Source: Canibacter sp052085365 (GTDB lineage Bacteria; Actinomycetota; Actinomycetes; Actinomycetales; Microbacteriaceae). Taken from it: a DNA stretch of 64,000 nt. This document shows positions 42,984 to 51,475 of this stretch, in pieces. The DNA lies in assembly GCA_052085365.1 (NCBI GenBank), contig JBQDFP010000003.1, positions 62,001 to 126,000 of the forward strand, read 5' to 3'. The notes beneath the pieces were generated by a model. It was given only the letters and a program-made list of their open reading frames with translations, was not told the DNA's origin and made no database searches. The position numbers were made by a program, and so were the translations under genes. Numbering within the stretch: the stretch's first letter is position 1; each line of letters starts with the position of its first letter.

Positions 42984-44672
42984 TTAACGTCCCCCTCTCG
43001 ATAGCCACCGCTTGGGGCGTTTCAACCAGCCGCCCGTAGTTGCCGTGTCACCGGCAGTAAATTCGTCTGGGATCAGTAACAACGGTGAGAGGTAGCTCGA
43101 GTCTTGGTCGCTTCGCGGCAGAGTGAGACGGAAGTTCGTACCGACGCCTTTCTTGGACCACACTTCAAGTGCGCCGCCATGCACTTGCGCATCCTCAAGC
43201 GCAATTGCCAGGCCAAGCCCGGTGCCGCCCAGAGTGCGCTTTCGTGAAGGGTCGGCACGCCAGAACCGGTCGAACACGTGCTTGGTGGCCTCTTCGGTCA
43301 TACCGATACCGTAGTCACGAACAGCAACCGCGAATGCCGATGCGTTCGAATCGATTTCAACAATAATGGGCCGGCCTTCGCCGTGCTCGATCGCGTTACC
43401 GATCAGGTTTGACACGATACGTCGAATACGTCGAGGGTCGACTTCGATTTCTCCGTAGCCACCGAGTGGGCGCAGTTCAATCATGCTTTCGGTGAGCGGC
43501 TGCAACTGTTCAATCACGCCTTCGCACAGCGGCACGAGCTGCGTGGGTTCAGTATCAATCTGGACGCGTCCTGCGTCATAACGTGAGATTTCGAGCAGGT
43601 CAGCAAGCAGGGCTTCGAAGCGTTCCACTTGTTCACTCAGCACGTTCACTGCGCGTTGCTGCGACGGCGGCAGGTTTTCGGCACCGCCTAAGAGTTCACT
43701 CGCGAGGCGTATTGTGGTCAGCGGGGTACGCAGTTCGTGTGACACGTCTGAAACGAACCGCTGCTGCATGTTTGAGAGGGCATCAAGTTCTTCAATGCGG
43801 TCGCCGAGTGTGTCGGCCATGTCGTTGAAGTTGTCTGAGAGCACATCGAAGTACACGTCGTTTTGGTATTTCATGCGTGCATCGCTCTCACCCGCGGCCA
43901 GACGTTTACTCGCGTCTGCTGCGGCCCGAATCGGTTTGAACACCACGCGCGAAATAATGAACACCAGCAGGCCGATGAGCAGCATCAAGACGACGGCGGT
44001 CACCAGCAGCGTGCGCTGCACAAAGCCGAGCGACTCTTCAATATCGTCGAAGCTGTACCCAATAAAGAGGTCATAGACGCCGGCACCTGAGGGCAGGTCG
44101 AGCTCAGTGGCGATGACAATACCGGGTTCTCCCTCACCTGTGGAAGAAACGAGCGTCGTGAACTGCCACAGCTGCGGCTCGTTCGAGTTCAACACCGCAT
44201 TCAACATGTCGTCGCTGATCGATTTCACAAACCCAGGATCGGTGGTGAAGCTTTGGGGCGCATCAGCCGACTCGGGCTGACCTGGCTGCTGGCGCACATA
44301 AATGAGTGAGCTTGATGAGGTGTCGCGGATTGTTGCGCGCACCGCGGTCATCAAAGATGAGAGCGCGGACCGGTCGCTCGCATCGGAACTATCGATACGT
44401 TGCTGGGCTGAAATCGTTGCACGTGCGGAGTCCTGCAGAGACTGGTCGCGGCGGCTCGAAGTGAGGTCGTCACGAATACTGGTCATGATGAACGTGCCGA
44501 GCACAATAATCATAAGACCGGTCACGATGCCGGTGATGGTCATCAAACGCAGTGCGATAGACCGCGACCAGCGGCGCCTGAAGGGTCCAAAGATCGGGTG
44601 GGTGACGCGCGCCCACTTAATTTTCGCGCGACGCCACCGGTTCCGAAATGTGCGGCTCGTGTGTGGAGCCAT
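42984..44672 (-). CDS. mtrB: sensor histidine kinase MtrB
   Basis: A 562-residue membrane kinase. It has a membrane helix near 40-65, an extracytoplasmic domain of about 140 residues, a second helix near 215-238, HAMP, then the phosphoacceptor in FVSDVSHELRTPLTTIRLA (His near 315). The ATPase domain has NLIGNAIEHG, RDYGIGM, FDRFWR and GGTGLGLAIALE. It phosphorylates MtrA and controls septal/cell-wall genes in actinobacteria. Its ATG is two bases after the mtrA stop. Confidence 0.96.
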   Translation of the reverse strand: MAPHTSRTFRNRWRRAKIKWARVTHPIFGPFRRRWSRSIALRLMTITGIVTGLMIIVLGTFIMTSIRDDLTSSRRDQSLQDSARATISAQQRIDSSDASDRSALSSLMTAVRATIRDTSSSSLIYVRQQPGQPESADAPQSFTTDPGFVKSISDDMLNAVLNSNEPQLWQFTTLVSSTGEGEPGIVIATELDLPSGAGVYDLFIGYSFDDIEESLGFVQRTLLVTAVVLMLLIGLLVFIISRVVFKPIRAAADASKRLAAGESDARMKYQNDVYFDVLSDNFNDMADTLGDRIEELDALSNMQQRFVSDVSHELRTPLTTIRLASELLGGAENLPPSQQRAVNVLSEQVERFEALLADLLEISRYDAGRVQIDTEPTQLVPLCEGVIEQLQPLTESMIELRPLGGYGEIEVDPRRIRRIVSNLIGNAIEHGEGRPIIVEIDSNASAFAVAVRDYGIGMTEEATKHVFDRFWRADPSRKRTLGGTGLGLAIALEDAQVHGGALEVWSKKGVGTNFRLTLPRSDQDSSYLSPLLLIPDEFTAGDTATTGGWLKRPKRWLSRGGR

Positions 44673-44674
44673 TG

Positions 44675-45358
44675 CTAGTCACCTGCGGAACCGGCGCGAT
44701 AGCCGACACCGCGGACTGTGGTCACTACTTTCGGGTGCTCAGGGTCTTTTTCGATTTTGGCGCGCAATCGTTGCACGTGCACATTCACGAGTCGAGTGTC
44801 AGCTTTGTACTGGTATCCCCACACTTTTTCAAGAAGCAGTTCACGACTGAATACCTGCTGGGGTTTGCGAGCAAGAATCACAAGCAAATCAAACTCGAGG
44901 GGTGTGAGCTGAATGGTCTGGTCACCGCGGCGCACTTCGTGACCTGCCACATCAATGTCGAGGTCACCAATACGAATAATGTCGGTGCTGTCGTTGATGG
45001 GTTCACGTAGTCGCGCACGAATACGAGCCATGAGCTCGGTTGGGTTGAACGGTTTCACGACGTAATCGTCTGCGCCGGCTTCGAGGCCCCGCACGACATC
45101 GGTCGTGTCGGTGCGCGCGGTGAGCATAATGATGGGGACGCCCGATTCGTTGCGAATACGCTCACACACCTCAATACCGGTGAGTCCCGGCAGCATCACA
45201 TCGAGCAGCACCAAGTCGAATCGGTGCTGCGAAAATGCTTCCAGAGCGCTCGAACCGTCAGCGGCGTGCGTGGTGCGAAAACCTTCACCCTCAAGCACCA
45301 TGCTGAGCATCTCCGCAAGGTCATGATCGTCGTCTACCACGAGAATGTGCGATGTCAT
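44675..45358 (-). CDS. mtrA: response regulator MtrA
   Basis: This 227-residue OmpR-family regulator has Asp53 (LVLLDVMLPG) as phosphoacceptor, acidic DDDHD at 9-13, Lys in VVKPFNPTEL, and the winged helix LTPLEFDLLVILARKP with VNVHVQRLRAKIEKDPEHP. It is strongly conserved in actinobacteria and often essential; it controls cell division and wall genes. GATAAT ends exactly six bases before the ATG on the minus strand, giving a probably leaderless transcript. It starts the mtrA-mtrB-lpqB operon. Confidence 0.97.
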   Translation of the reverse strand: MTSHILVVDDDHDLAEMLSMVLEGEGFRTTHAADGSSALEAFSQHRFDLVLLDVMLPGLTGIEVCERIRNESGVPIIMLTARTDTTDVVRGLEAGADDYVVKPFNPTELMARIRARLREPINDSTDIIRIGDLDIDVAGHEVRRGDQTIQLTPLEFDLLVILARKPQQVFSRELLLEKVWGYQYKADTRLVNVHVQRLRAKIEKDPEHPKVVTTVRGVGYRAGSAGD

Positions 45359-45364
45359 ATGTCC

Positions 45365-45370
45365 ATTATC
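45365..45370 (-). promoter_or_regulatory. -10 box for mtrA operon
   Basis: GATAAT on the minus strand ends six bases before the mtrA ATG; no Shine-Dalgarno sequence intervenes, so the message is probably leaderless. Confidence 0.45.
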
Positions 45371-45449
45371 TGTGATTCACCGAGAAAATACCTGACTGGG
45401 TTCGGGGTGCGCCGAATATTAGCTGAAATATTTGCACAAAAGCGCGGGC

Positions 45450-45875
45450 CTAGAAGTGGTCGAACATGCCCGGGTCTACGCCCCAGGGTCGGCTTCCCAA
45501 ATATTCGCAGACAGCTTGATAGACACAGTGTGCGATGAACATGCGACGGTGGTCAAGGTCGTCAACGTGCAGCACTTTCGACCGTAAAATCGGCACGCGA
45601 TATAGCGTGATTGATTTTTTCGCCCGGTTAATGGCGTAAAAGTTCGGCATATTTGATTGCGTCCGTGTGCGCGGCATACTGACGTATTCGAAATTGACAC
45701 TCTGCAGTTCTGGCTCGTGGGCCTGCAACATTCGCACGGTCAGCATTGCGTACGCCTCGAACTGGGCGGTGGGACTGTTCGGGTTCGCCACGTAGGGACC
45801 GGTGAGTGACGACCGAGGTGGGCGACGGTCGTGTCGACCGTGGCGCCTCGTTGAGATTCGTCGTGCGCTTACCAT
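45450..45875 (-). CDS. zincin-like metallopeptidase-family protein without HExxH
   Basis: This 141-residue protein matches the small zincin-like family found next to DUF3499 in actinobacteria: a basic N terminus (MVSARRISTRRHGRHDRR), RSSLTGPYV, a helix-rich middle, the ITLYRVPILRS strand pair and RMFIAHCVYQAVCEYLG. At the last segment active zincins have HEIGHH-like sequence, but here the pattern is HCVYQAV. It is therefore probably catalytically dead, as in many Micrococcales members. ATG 45875 is chosen over an upstream in-frame start at 45947, which would overlap the divergent gene's start. Function unknown. Confidence 0.65.
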   Translation of the reverse strand: MVSARRISTRRHGRHDRRPPRSSLTGPYVANPNSPTAQFEAYAMLTVRMLQAHEPELQSVNFEYVSMPRTRTQSNMPNFYAINRAKKSITLYRVPILRSKVLHVDDLDHRRMFIAHCVYQAVCEYLGSRPWGVDPGMFDHF

Positions 45876-45926
45876 AGTGTTCCAGTCTACAGTTCTCCAG
45901 GCGTTCGGGTTATGGTGGGGAGCGTG

Positions 45927-46205
45927 ATGTTTGATCGTGAGAAGCACACGGACTCTTCCGAAGCTACAACCCAGCAGTCAGGTGCAGATGAACGTCTCTG
46001 CCACAAGGCGGGCTGCGGTGGTGAAGCGGTCGCATCTATCGCCAGCGATTACCGTCACCGGATTGTCGCAATCGGTCCGGTCAGCCCCTACAAGGCGCCG
46101 GAGGGGATGGATCTGTGCCAGCGTCACGCGGACAGGTTTGATCCGCCCGCGAACTGGGAAATTATTCGCTACGACGAGAACGCCCGCGAGCTCCCGTCAT
46201 ACTAG
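45927..46205 (+). CDS. DUF3499 family protein
   Basis: A 92-residue protein with the DUF3499 pattern: RLCHKAGCGGEAVASIA, then PVSPYKAPEGMDLCQRHADRF and PPANWEIIRY. The Cys/His set (CxxxxC... CxxH) looks like a small zinc site. ATG 45927 is favoured over the in-frame ATG at 45912 because GGGGAG sits five bases upstream. It is divergent from the zincin-like gene, the conserved partner, and converges with DUF5719 five bases on. Function unknown. Confidence 0.88.
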   Translation: MFDREKHTDSSEATTQQSGADERLCHKAGCGGEAVASIASDYRHRIVAIGPVSPYKAPEGMDLCQRHADRFDPPANWEIIRYDENARELPSY

Positions 46206-46210
46206 AACGA

Positions 46211-47599
46211 TTATTTCGGATAGATCGACAATGTGTCCGTGCTCGAACTGAGGGTCGTGACCGGGTATGCGGCAATGTTTGCGCCTGAGACCACACGTAC
46301 ACCTGCGTGAACCGGTTCGTCACTGTTCAGCACCAGTGTTGACGCAACAGGTTTCTCAACAGTAACCGCTGAACGCGCCGGTATTTGCACGGTCGAATTC
46401 TTGGATTCGTCCGCGGCTGAACTGAGCGTCACTGATGCGTCGCGGTCGCCAGCGTTTGCGATTACGAGCGTCCCGTTTTTCACGATCGCGACCGGTGTGT
46501 CTTTGTCAGCGCTGATTTCTGGTGCCGCCGGGTACCAGGCAAAGTCGGTGTCACCTGCGGTGGTGTTGTAGCCGAGGCCGCTACCGACCAGCGGCTGGTC
46601 ACTCGTCACACGTAGCGCGGTTGCATCTTTCGGCCAGTTTTGCAGCGGTGCGTCTTGCACTACGCCTGCTGGGAGTTCAACCGTTCCCGCTTCGGTTTCG
46701 TCACCGTCGGCATTCACAGCCCACAGTGTTGCGGTCGTGTCAGTGTCTGACGTGTTGAGAAGGCGGATAAAATCACCGATGCCCTGCTCAACATCTGTGT
46801 TGGTATTTTTTGACACGCTCGTTAGCCCTGGGAAGACGAGCTCTGATGCGGGGGATTCTTGTGAGGTGATCACGTCGAGCCCCTGCGGCAGAATATTCAC
46901 ACTGGTTGCGGTGCTGATTGATGCGGTGACCGCGGAACCAGTTGAGACGACGTGCACGGCGACAGCTTCGCTTTCGGGTGCGAGACCATTCACTGAGACC
47001 GAGCGTGATTCACCCGCGGGCACAAGCACCCCTGCGCGTTGGCTGTCTTCGCTGGCGCCGTTTTCTGTAAACACGGCCACACCGACTGTGGCGGGTCGCT
47101 GGCCGGGATTTGAGACGGTGACCGCGGTGCTACTACCGAGGGTGGTGTTTCCACCGACGACCCACTGGTCTGACACAGCTTCGGTGCAGGATGCGGCGCC
47201 GAGCCCGAGCAGATCTTCGTCGTCGAATTTTTGTGATTGTGCGGCGGCGAACAAAGTGCCGGCCTCTGCTGTGTACGCGACCGGGTGACTCGCGTCGTCG
47301 CCTTCGTTGTGCGGAACCGGTTCTGCTTCAGCACCGAACTGGGTGACGTCGGGCTTCCCGGTTGGGATGACCGCGCTTGAGCGTTCTGTGTCGGCACCAA
47401 GCCAGCCGTAGCCGCCCTGGCAGACGACGGCGCGTTTCGCGTTGTTGACCGTATCGACTTCGATCGATGGTGGTTCGGCGGTCGCGGTCGGAAGCTTGAT
47501 AGCACCGAGCCCGAGCACAGCAACGACCGCGACTGCGGTGATCACTGCGCCGGTGAGTGCGCGACCGGTTCCTCGAACGAACGGATTCGTTTTACTCAT
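46211..47599 (-). CDS. DUF5719 family exported protein
   Basis: A 462-residue protein with an N-terminal membrane helix (about 12-37, then TATAEP). The extracytoplasmic part is beta-rich and repetitive, alternating NPG, GVAVFTE, GLAPESEAV-type strands, without any catalytic motif seen. Only two Cys (VVCQGGYG, ASCTEA) are present. ATG 47599 overlaps the upstream glycosyltransferase by eight bases with GGAGGG before it; an in-frame start at 47647 lies inside that gene. Known as DUF5719, which pairs with this glycosyltransferase; it may aid an envelope glycan, an inference. Confidence 0.8.
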   Translation of the reverse strand: MSKTNPFVRGTGRALTGAVITAVAVVAVLGLGAIKLPTATAEPPSIEVDTVNNAKRAVVCQGGYGWLGADTERSSAVIPTGKPDVTQFGAEAEPVPHNEGDDASHPVAYTAEAGTLFAAAQSQKFDDEDLLGLGAASCTEAVSDQWVVGGNTTLGSSTAVTVSNPGQRPATVGVAVFTENGASEDSQRAGVLVPAGESRSVSVNGLAPESEAVAVHVVSTGSAVTASISTATSVNILPQGLDVITSQESPASELVFPGLTSVSKNTNTDVEQGIGDFIRLLNTSDTDTTATLWAVNADGDETEAGTVELPAGVVQDAPLQNWPKDATALRVTSDQPLVGSGLGYNTTAGDTDFAWYPAAPEISADKDTPVAIVKNGTLVIANAGDRDASVTLSSAADESKNSTVQIPARSAVTVEKPVASTLVLNSDEPVHAGVRVVSGANIAAYPVTTLSSSTDTLSIYPK

Positions 47600-50500
47600 G
47601 GTCGCCCTCCTCACGGGTCTCATTCGGGGTCGAATCGTCGTGCGCACGATCAGCTTCTATATCGTCACCGATTTCTGTGCGCTCGTCATCAGGCGCTGCT
47701 GTCTCGGTAGCCTCAATCTCTACGGCGGCTTCAGGCTCCGCGGTAGTCTCAGACTCCGAGATGTTTTCCGACTTCGCGACGTGTTCGTGGTCACTACTGT
47801 CTGCGGGTTCACCGGTGTCGGCAAACTCAGAGTCATCAACTGGGGACTCTTCATACTGGTAGTCAATGGGACCTTCAGGCTGCCCGCCACCGTCTTCAGG
47901 TGTTTCAGGAACCGCATCTGAGAACGCCTCGTCACTGACCAGGTCAATACCGCCAGCTGAAGCGACCGTCACGTTGACCGGGGCACCCTTCTTCACCTTT
48001 GGGCGTTTGCGTCGTTCAGGGCGTTCAACAACTTCGCCTGTTGGCAGTGCGAGCAGGAACATGCCCACGAGCACGATGATTTGGATCCACCAGACCGTAT
48101 GGGCGGTGACCTTCCAGGTGACAAGGTTGAACACTGTGGCTTGGTCTGAGGCTGCTGCTTCAGGCACTTCACCATCAGTTGCCTCGACAACGCGCCACAG
48201 GATACCTGCGTCGGTACGACCGGAACCTTCTAGGGTGCCGTGTTCGTCCATCACGGACTGGAGTTGGCCACGCTCGGAGGCGTCACCGGTTTCGCGCAGC
48301 AGCACATAGCCGATGTTGGTGTGCTGGAATTGTTCTTCCAGGTCGGTTGCGCCAAGGCTTGCGAGCGATCCAGTCAGTTCAGCGATCGCTTCATCGTCAG
48401 CGGTGAGGCGCGATGTGTACGTTGATGATCGAATGTCGTCGAGGTGCCGGCCTGAACCGCGCACAACTTCAGTGTGAAGCTGATTGTCGCCTTCTGCGGT
48501 GATCACGAGAGTGCGCAGGGCAGGGTCTTGTGCGCCTGCTGCTTGCACAATCGACGGCATACCTGAAGATGATTCGCGTACTTCACTGTGACCGAGCAGC
48601 ATGTGCGAGGCCAGCGGCGCAATACCGAGCGCGGCACACAGCACGGCGACCGTCGCCAGCGGGCCACCGGCTTTGCCGAGCACTGACGTGCCTGAACCAG
48701 CGAGGGTAACGATTGCGATCCAGTACAGCGCGAGCCCGGACCCGGTCCACAGCGGCACCTGTTCGGTCCCGGATGTGGTGAGTGAGATTTGGCCGGCTGC
48801 AACCGCGGTGGCAAGCCCCAGCCCACCGAGCAGTGCCGAGAAAATACTGACGGAGACTTTGCCGGTGAATAGGCCCAGCAGTGCCAGCAGCGCCAGCGGC
48901 AAGAACAGCACACCAACGATCAGTGTCGCGGGTGCGAACTGGATGCCAATACTGTCGAGAATGGAGCCCCAGCCTTCAAGCCCAAACTCAGGGAATCCGA
49001 GCAGCAAATGCCACAAAGACCCGGGTTCGTAGGGTCCATTCACGCCGGGGTCACGGAACAGATCAACGAACTTCCCGTTGGTGAGCACGTACGCGAGTTT
49101 CGGTAAGAACAAGACTGCGGGTGCGATCGCGGTTGAAGCGACACGTGCAGCATTGCGGGGGTGAATCACCATGCCCAAAATCCACAGCAGCAACGCGATA
49201 GGAATCAGTATGGGGGCTGTGGCGAGGCCTGCTGCCGCGAGAATCGATGCGGTGCCCGCCCAGCTCCAGGACTGGTGTGCGCGGGTCGCGGCAATCAGCA
49301 GCCACGGCAATATCACAGCAAGCAGGACCGTCCCGAAGCGTCCGTGGTCGATTGAGCCGAGTACGACAGGGCTGAGTGCCCAGGCAAAGGCGGCGAGCGC
49401 ACGACCTGCGGTCGAGTGTGTGAACTGTGCTCCCCACAGCCAACCACCGAGGGAAGCGAGCGGAATGGATGCGGCGAGGAAGACCACAAGCGCGAGGCTC
49501 GGGTTGAAAAAGGTGAGGGTGCCGAGCACGGCAAGCACCCAGGTGAATGGGTCTGCGGGGACGCCTTCGAGCATGCGGGTGTTTTGCCAGAGGGGACCGA
49601 TGTCGTTGAGCGGAATCATGCTGCCACCGGTGAGGGTGTCTTCGACAAACAGCCACCAGGTGAGAACCACACTGAGCACGACGCTGACCAGGAGGACGGA
49701 AAGCCCACCGGTTGAAATGAAATGCAGTTCGCTGCGTCTGCGTCCCTGTGCTGACAGGATCGCTTCGCGGTCAATAATGCGGCTTGTTCTCACCGTTTTT
49801 GGGTCGACCCGTAGGGGTCGGACTGCGGCCCAGCCGGCAATGTTGTTATGGCGTATGCGTTTGCGTGCCCGCACAATCGACGCTGGCCTAAACATGACAG
49901 AGAACGCTGACACGAACTCGCCAACCATGTACCCGGGTTGTTCGCGCAGCAGCGACCACAGTACACGCAGCACTGCCACGAAGGGCAGTCCGAGCCAATA
50001 GATCGGGGCGAGCAGCGCTGGCGCATAGCTGAGCCGTCGGTGCAGTTGCGCCGTGCGGGCTTTCCGGTGTGCCTGCCGCATAACTTTGCGGCTACGGTCG
50101 ATGCGCGGCCCAGCGACACCGCTGAGCGCAGCGCGCACGCGGGCTTTCGGTGCGACCACCACGCGGTGGCCGGCGAGGCGGGCACGCACGCTGAAATCGA
50201 GACCATCGTCCCATGCGGGAAGTGCCGGGTCGAATCCGCCGAGGTCACGCCAGACGCTGCGGCGCACGAGCATGCCGGTCGGGCCAACACCCATGGTGTC
50301 TTGTAAGTGGTCGTATTGCTGCTGGTCGAGCTCTTGACGGCGCAGCAGCCAACGGCTGCCGTGCCTAGTGAGGCTCTGCCCGAGTTCTACGATGCGTTCG
50401 GGGTGGTCCCAGTCAATAAGTTTTGGTCCGGCGATCGCGACCGAGGGTGCGGCAGCAACTTGACGGAAGAGGTAGCGCAGGGCCCGCGGTTCGGGTGCCG

Positions 50501-50789
50501 AATCTTCGGTGAGTAACCACAACAGTTCTTCGTGTTCGCCGGGATCGACCGGGTCGAGTGACTGCTCGGCGTGCGCGACCGCCTCACCGAATGAGCGTTT
50601 CGCGCCGGTGGTGAACACTGCGTCGACACCTGAGTGTGCGAGGGCTTTCCCGAGTTCGTCGTTGGCGCCGTTGACGACAATCACAACCCGGTCTGGGGTC
50701 ATTGATTGGCTGGCGAGAGCTTTCAGGGTTTCTTCAAGCCAGACGCCGCCGTTTTCGGCAACCAAGATGGCAGAGACTGTTGTGCGCAT
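47592..50789 (-). CDS. large membrane glycosyltransferase (GT2 plus multi-TM)
   Basis: A 1065-residue protein. Residues 1-245 form a GT2 domain (VSAILVAENGGVWLEETLKALASQ, LLTEDSAPEPRAL replacing the DxD region, then WDDGLDFSVRARLAGHRVVV). About 260-305 is a basic/hydrophobic linker and about 370-940 has a dozen or more membrane helices. The C-terminal 130 residues are cytosolic and acidic (PETPEDGGGQPEGPIDYQYEESP and a Glu/Asp-rich end). This architecture is typical of actinobacterial envelope glycosyltransferases next to DUF5719 and whiB. Substrate and acceptor are unknown; it probably uses a lipid-linked donor or acceptor. The start is ATG 50789. Confidence 0.85.
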   Translation of the reverse strand: MRTTVSAILVAENGGVWLEETLKALASQSMTPDRVVIVVNGANDELGKALAHSGVDAVFTTGAKRSFGEAVAHAEQSLDPVDPGEHEELLWLLTEDSAPEPRALRYLFRQVAAAPSVAIAGPKLIDWDHPERIVELGQSLTRHGSRWLLRRQELDQQQYDHLQDTMGVGPTGMLVRRSVWRDLGGFDPALPAWDDGLDFSVRARLAGHRVVVAPKARVRAALSGVAGPRIDRSRKVMRQAHRKARTAQLHRRLSYAPALLAPIYWLGLPFVAVLRVLWSLLREQPGYMVGEFVSAFSVMFRPASIVRARKRIRHNNIAGWAAVRPLRVDPKTVRTSRIIDREAILSAQGRRRSELHFISTGGLSVLLVSVVLSVVLTWWLFVEDTLTGGSMIPLNDIGPLWQNTRMLEGVPADPFTWVLAVLGTLTFFNPSLALVVFLAASIPLASLGGWLWGAQFTHSTAGRALAAFAWALSPVVLGSIDHGRFGTVLLAVILPWLLIAATRAHQSWSWAGTASILAAAGLATAPILIPIALLLWILGMVIHPRNAARVASTAIAPAVLFLPKLAYVLTNGKFVDLFRDPGVNGPYEPGSLWHLLLGFPEFGLEGWGSILDSIGIQFAPATLIVGVLFLPLALLALLGLFTGKVSVSIFSALLGGLGLATAVAAGQISLTTSGTEQVPLWTGSGLALYWIAIVTLAGSGTSVLGKAGGPLATVAVLCAALGIAPLASHMLLGHSEVRESSSGMPSIVQAAGAQDPALRTLVITAEGDNQLHTEVVRGSGRHLDDIRSSTYTSRLTADDEAIAELTGSLASLGATDLEEQFQHTNIGYVLLRETGDASERGQLQSVMDEHGTLEGSGRTDAGILWRVVEATDGEVPEAAASDQATVFNLVTWKVTAHTVWWIQIIVLVGMFLLALPTGEVVERPERRKRPKVKKGAPVNVTVASAGGIDLVSDEAFSDAVPETPEDGGGQPEGPIDYQYEESPVDDSEFADTGEPADSSDHEHVAKSENISESETTAEPEAAVEIEATETAAPDDERTEIGDDIEADRAHDDSTPNETREEGDHE

Positions 50790-50879
50790 ATCGCCTATAA
50801 CAATAAAGCGCAGCCGTGTTTCAGGCTGGTCGCCTCGCCGTAACGAGCTGAGAGTGTGGTGTGTTTTACGCTCTGCAGG

Positions 50880-51188
50880 TTACGAGATCTGCTTGCGCAG
50901 TTTGCGGCGCTCGCGTTCGGACAGACCGCCCCAAATTCCGAAACGTTCGTCGTTTTCAAGTGCATACTCGAGGCACTGGGCGCGAACTTCGCACTGATCG
51001 CAAATGCGTTTCGCTTCGCGAGTAGAGCCGCCTTTTTCTGGGAAGAACGCTTCGGGGTCAGTTTGCGCACAGAGCGCGTCTGCCTGCCACGAGATTTCTT
51101 CGTCTTCCTGACGAACGCCCGGTACGCCGAGGTAGACAGGATCCACAAACCAGTCACCAGGAATCGGTGATCCAGGCTGCTGCGGCAT
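50880..51188 (-). CDS. whiB: WhiB-family iron-sulfur transcription regulator (WhiB2-like)
   Basis: A 102-residue redox-sensitive regulator. The four Fe-S Cys are at 40, 63, 66 and 72 (ALCAQTDP; RICDQCEVRAQC), followed by the turn FGIWGGLSERERRKLRK. It binds [4Fe-4S] and works with the primary sigma factor; WhiB2 types affect septation. ATG 51188 has GAGAGGAGAGGG just before it; an in-frame start at 51260 is rejected. Its 5' spacer (215 bases to the divergent O-antigen-ligase gene) holds promoters for both. Confidence 0.93.
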   Translation of the reverse strand: MPQQPGSPIPGDWFVDPVYLGVPGVRQEDEEISWQADALCAQTDPEAFFPEKGGSTREAKRICDQCEVRAQCLEYALENDERFGIWGGLSERERRKLRKQIS

Positions 51189-51462
51189 GCCCTCTCCTCT
51201 CGTTGAACCTAACACTTCGTTCGCTCCACTAATTACATCGTTGTCATTCGATTCCGTCAAGTTCTATTTCAAAAACTTTCAACTCTACCTTGAAGGTTCA
51301 CGCGTTTCTGGAACGACACACGGCAACTGTGTTGCGACCGGTTGAGTCTAAAACAATCTTCCTGAGCGACGCACCTTTGCGACGTTCAGTTTTTCAGGGT
51401 ATGACAAAAATGGAATATGTCGGCATTTCGCACCCTGGCCCGCACGATTCAGCGTAAAACGG

Positions 51463-51468
51463 TACGAT
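51463..51468 (+). promoter_or_regulatory. -10 box for O-antigen ligase-like gene
   Basis: TACGAT ends seven bases before the ATG at 51476, with no Shine-Dalgarno sequence; a leaderless message is likely. Confidence 0.4.
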
Positions 51469-51475
51469 TCTAGCT

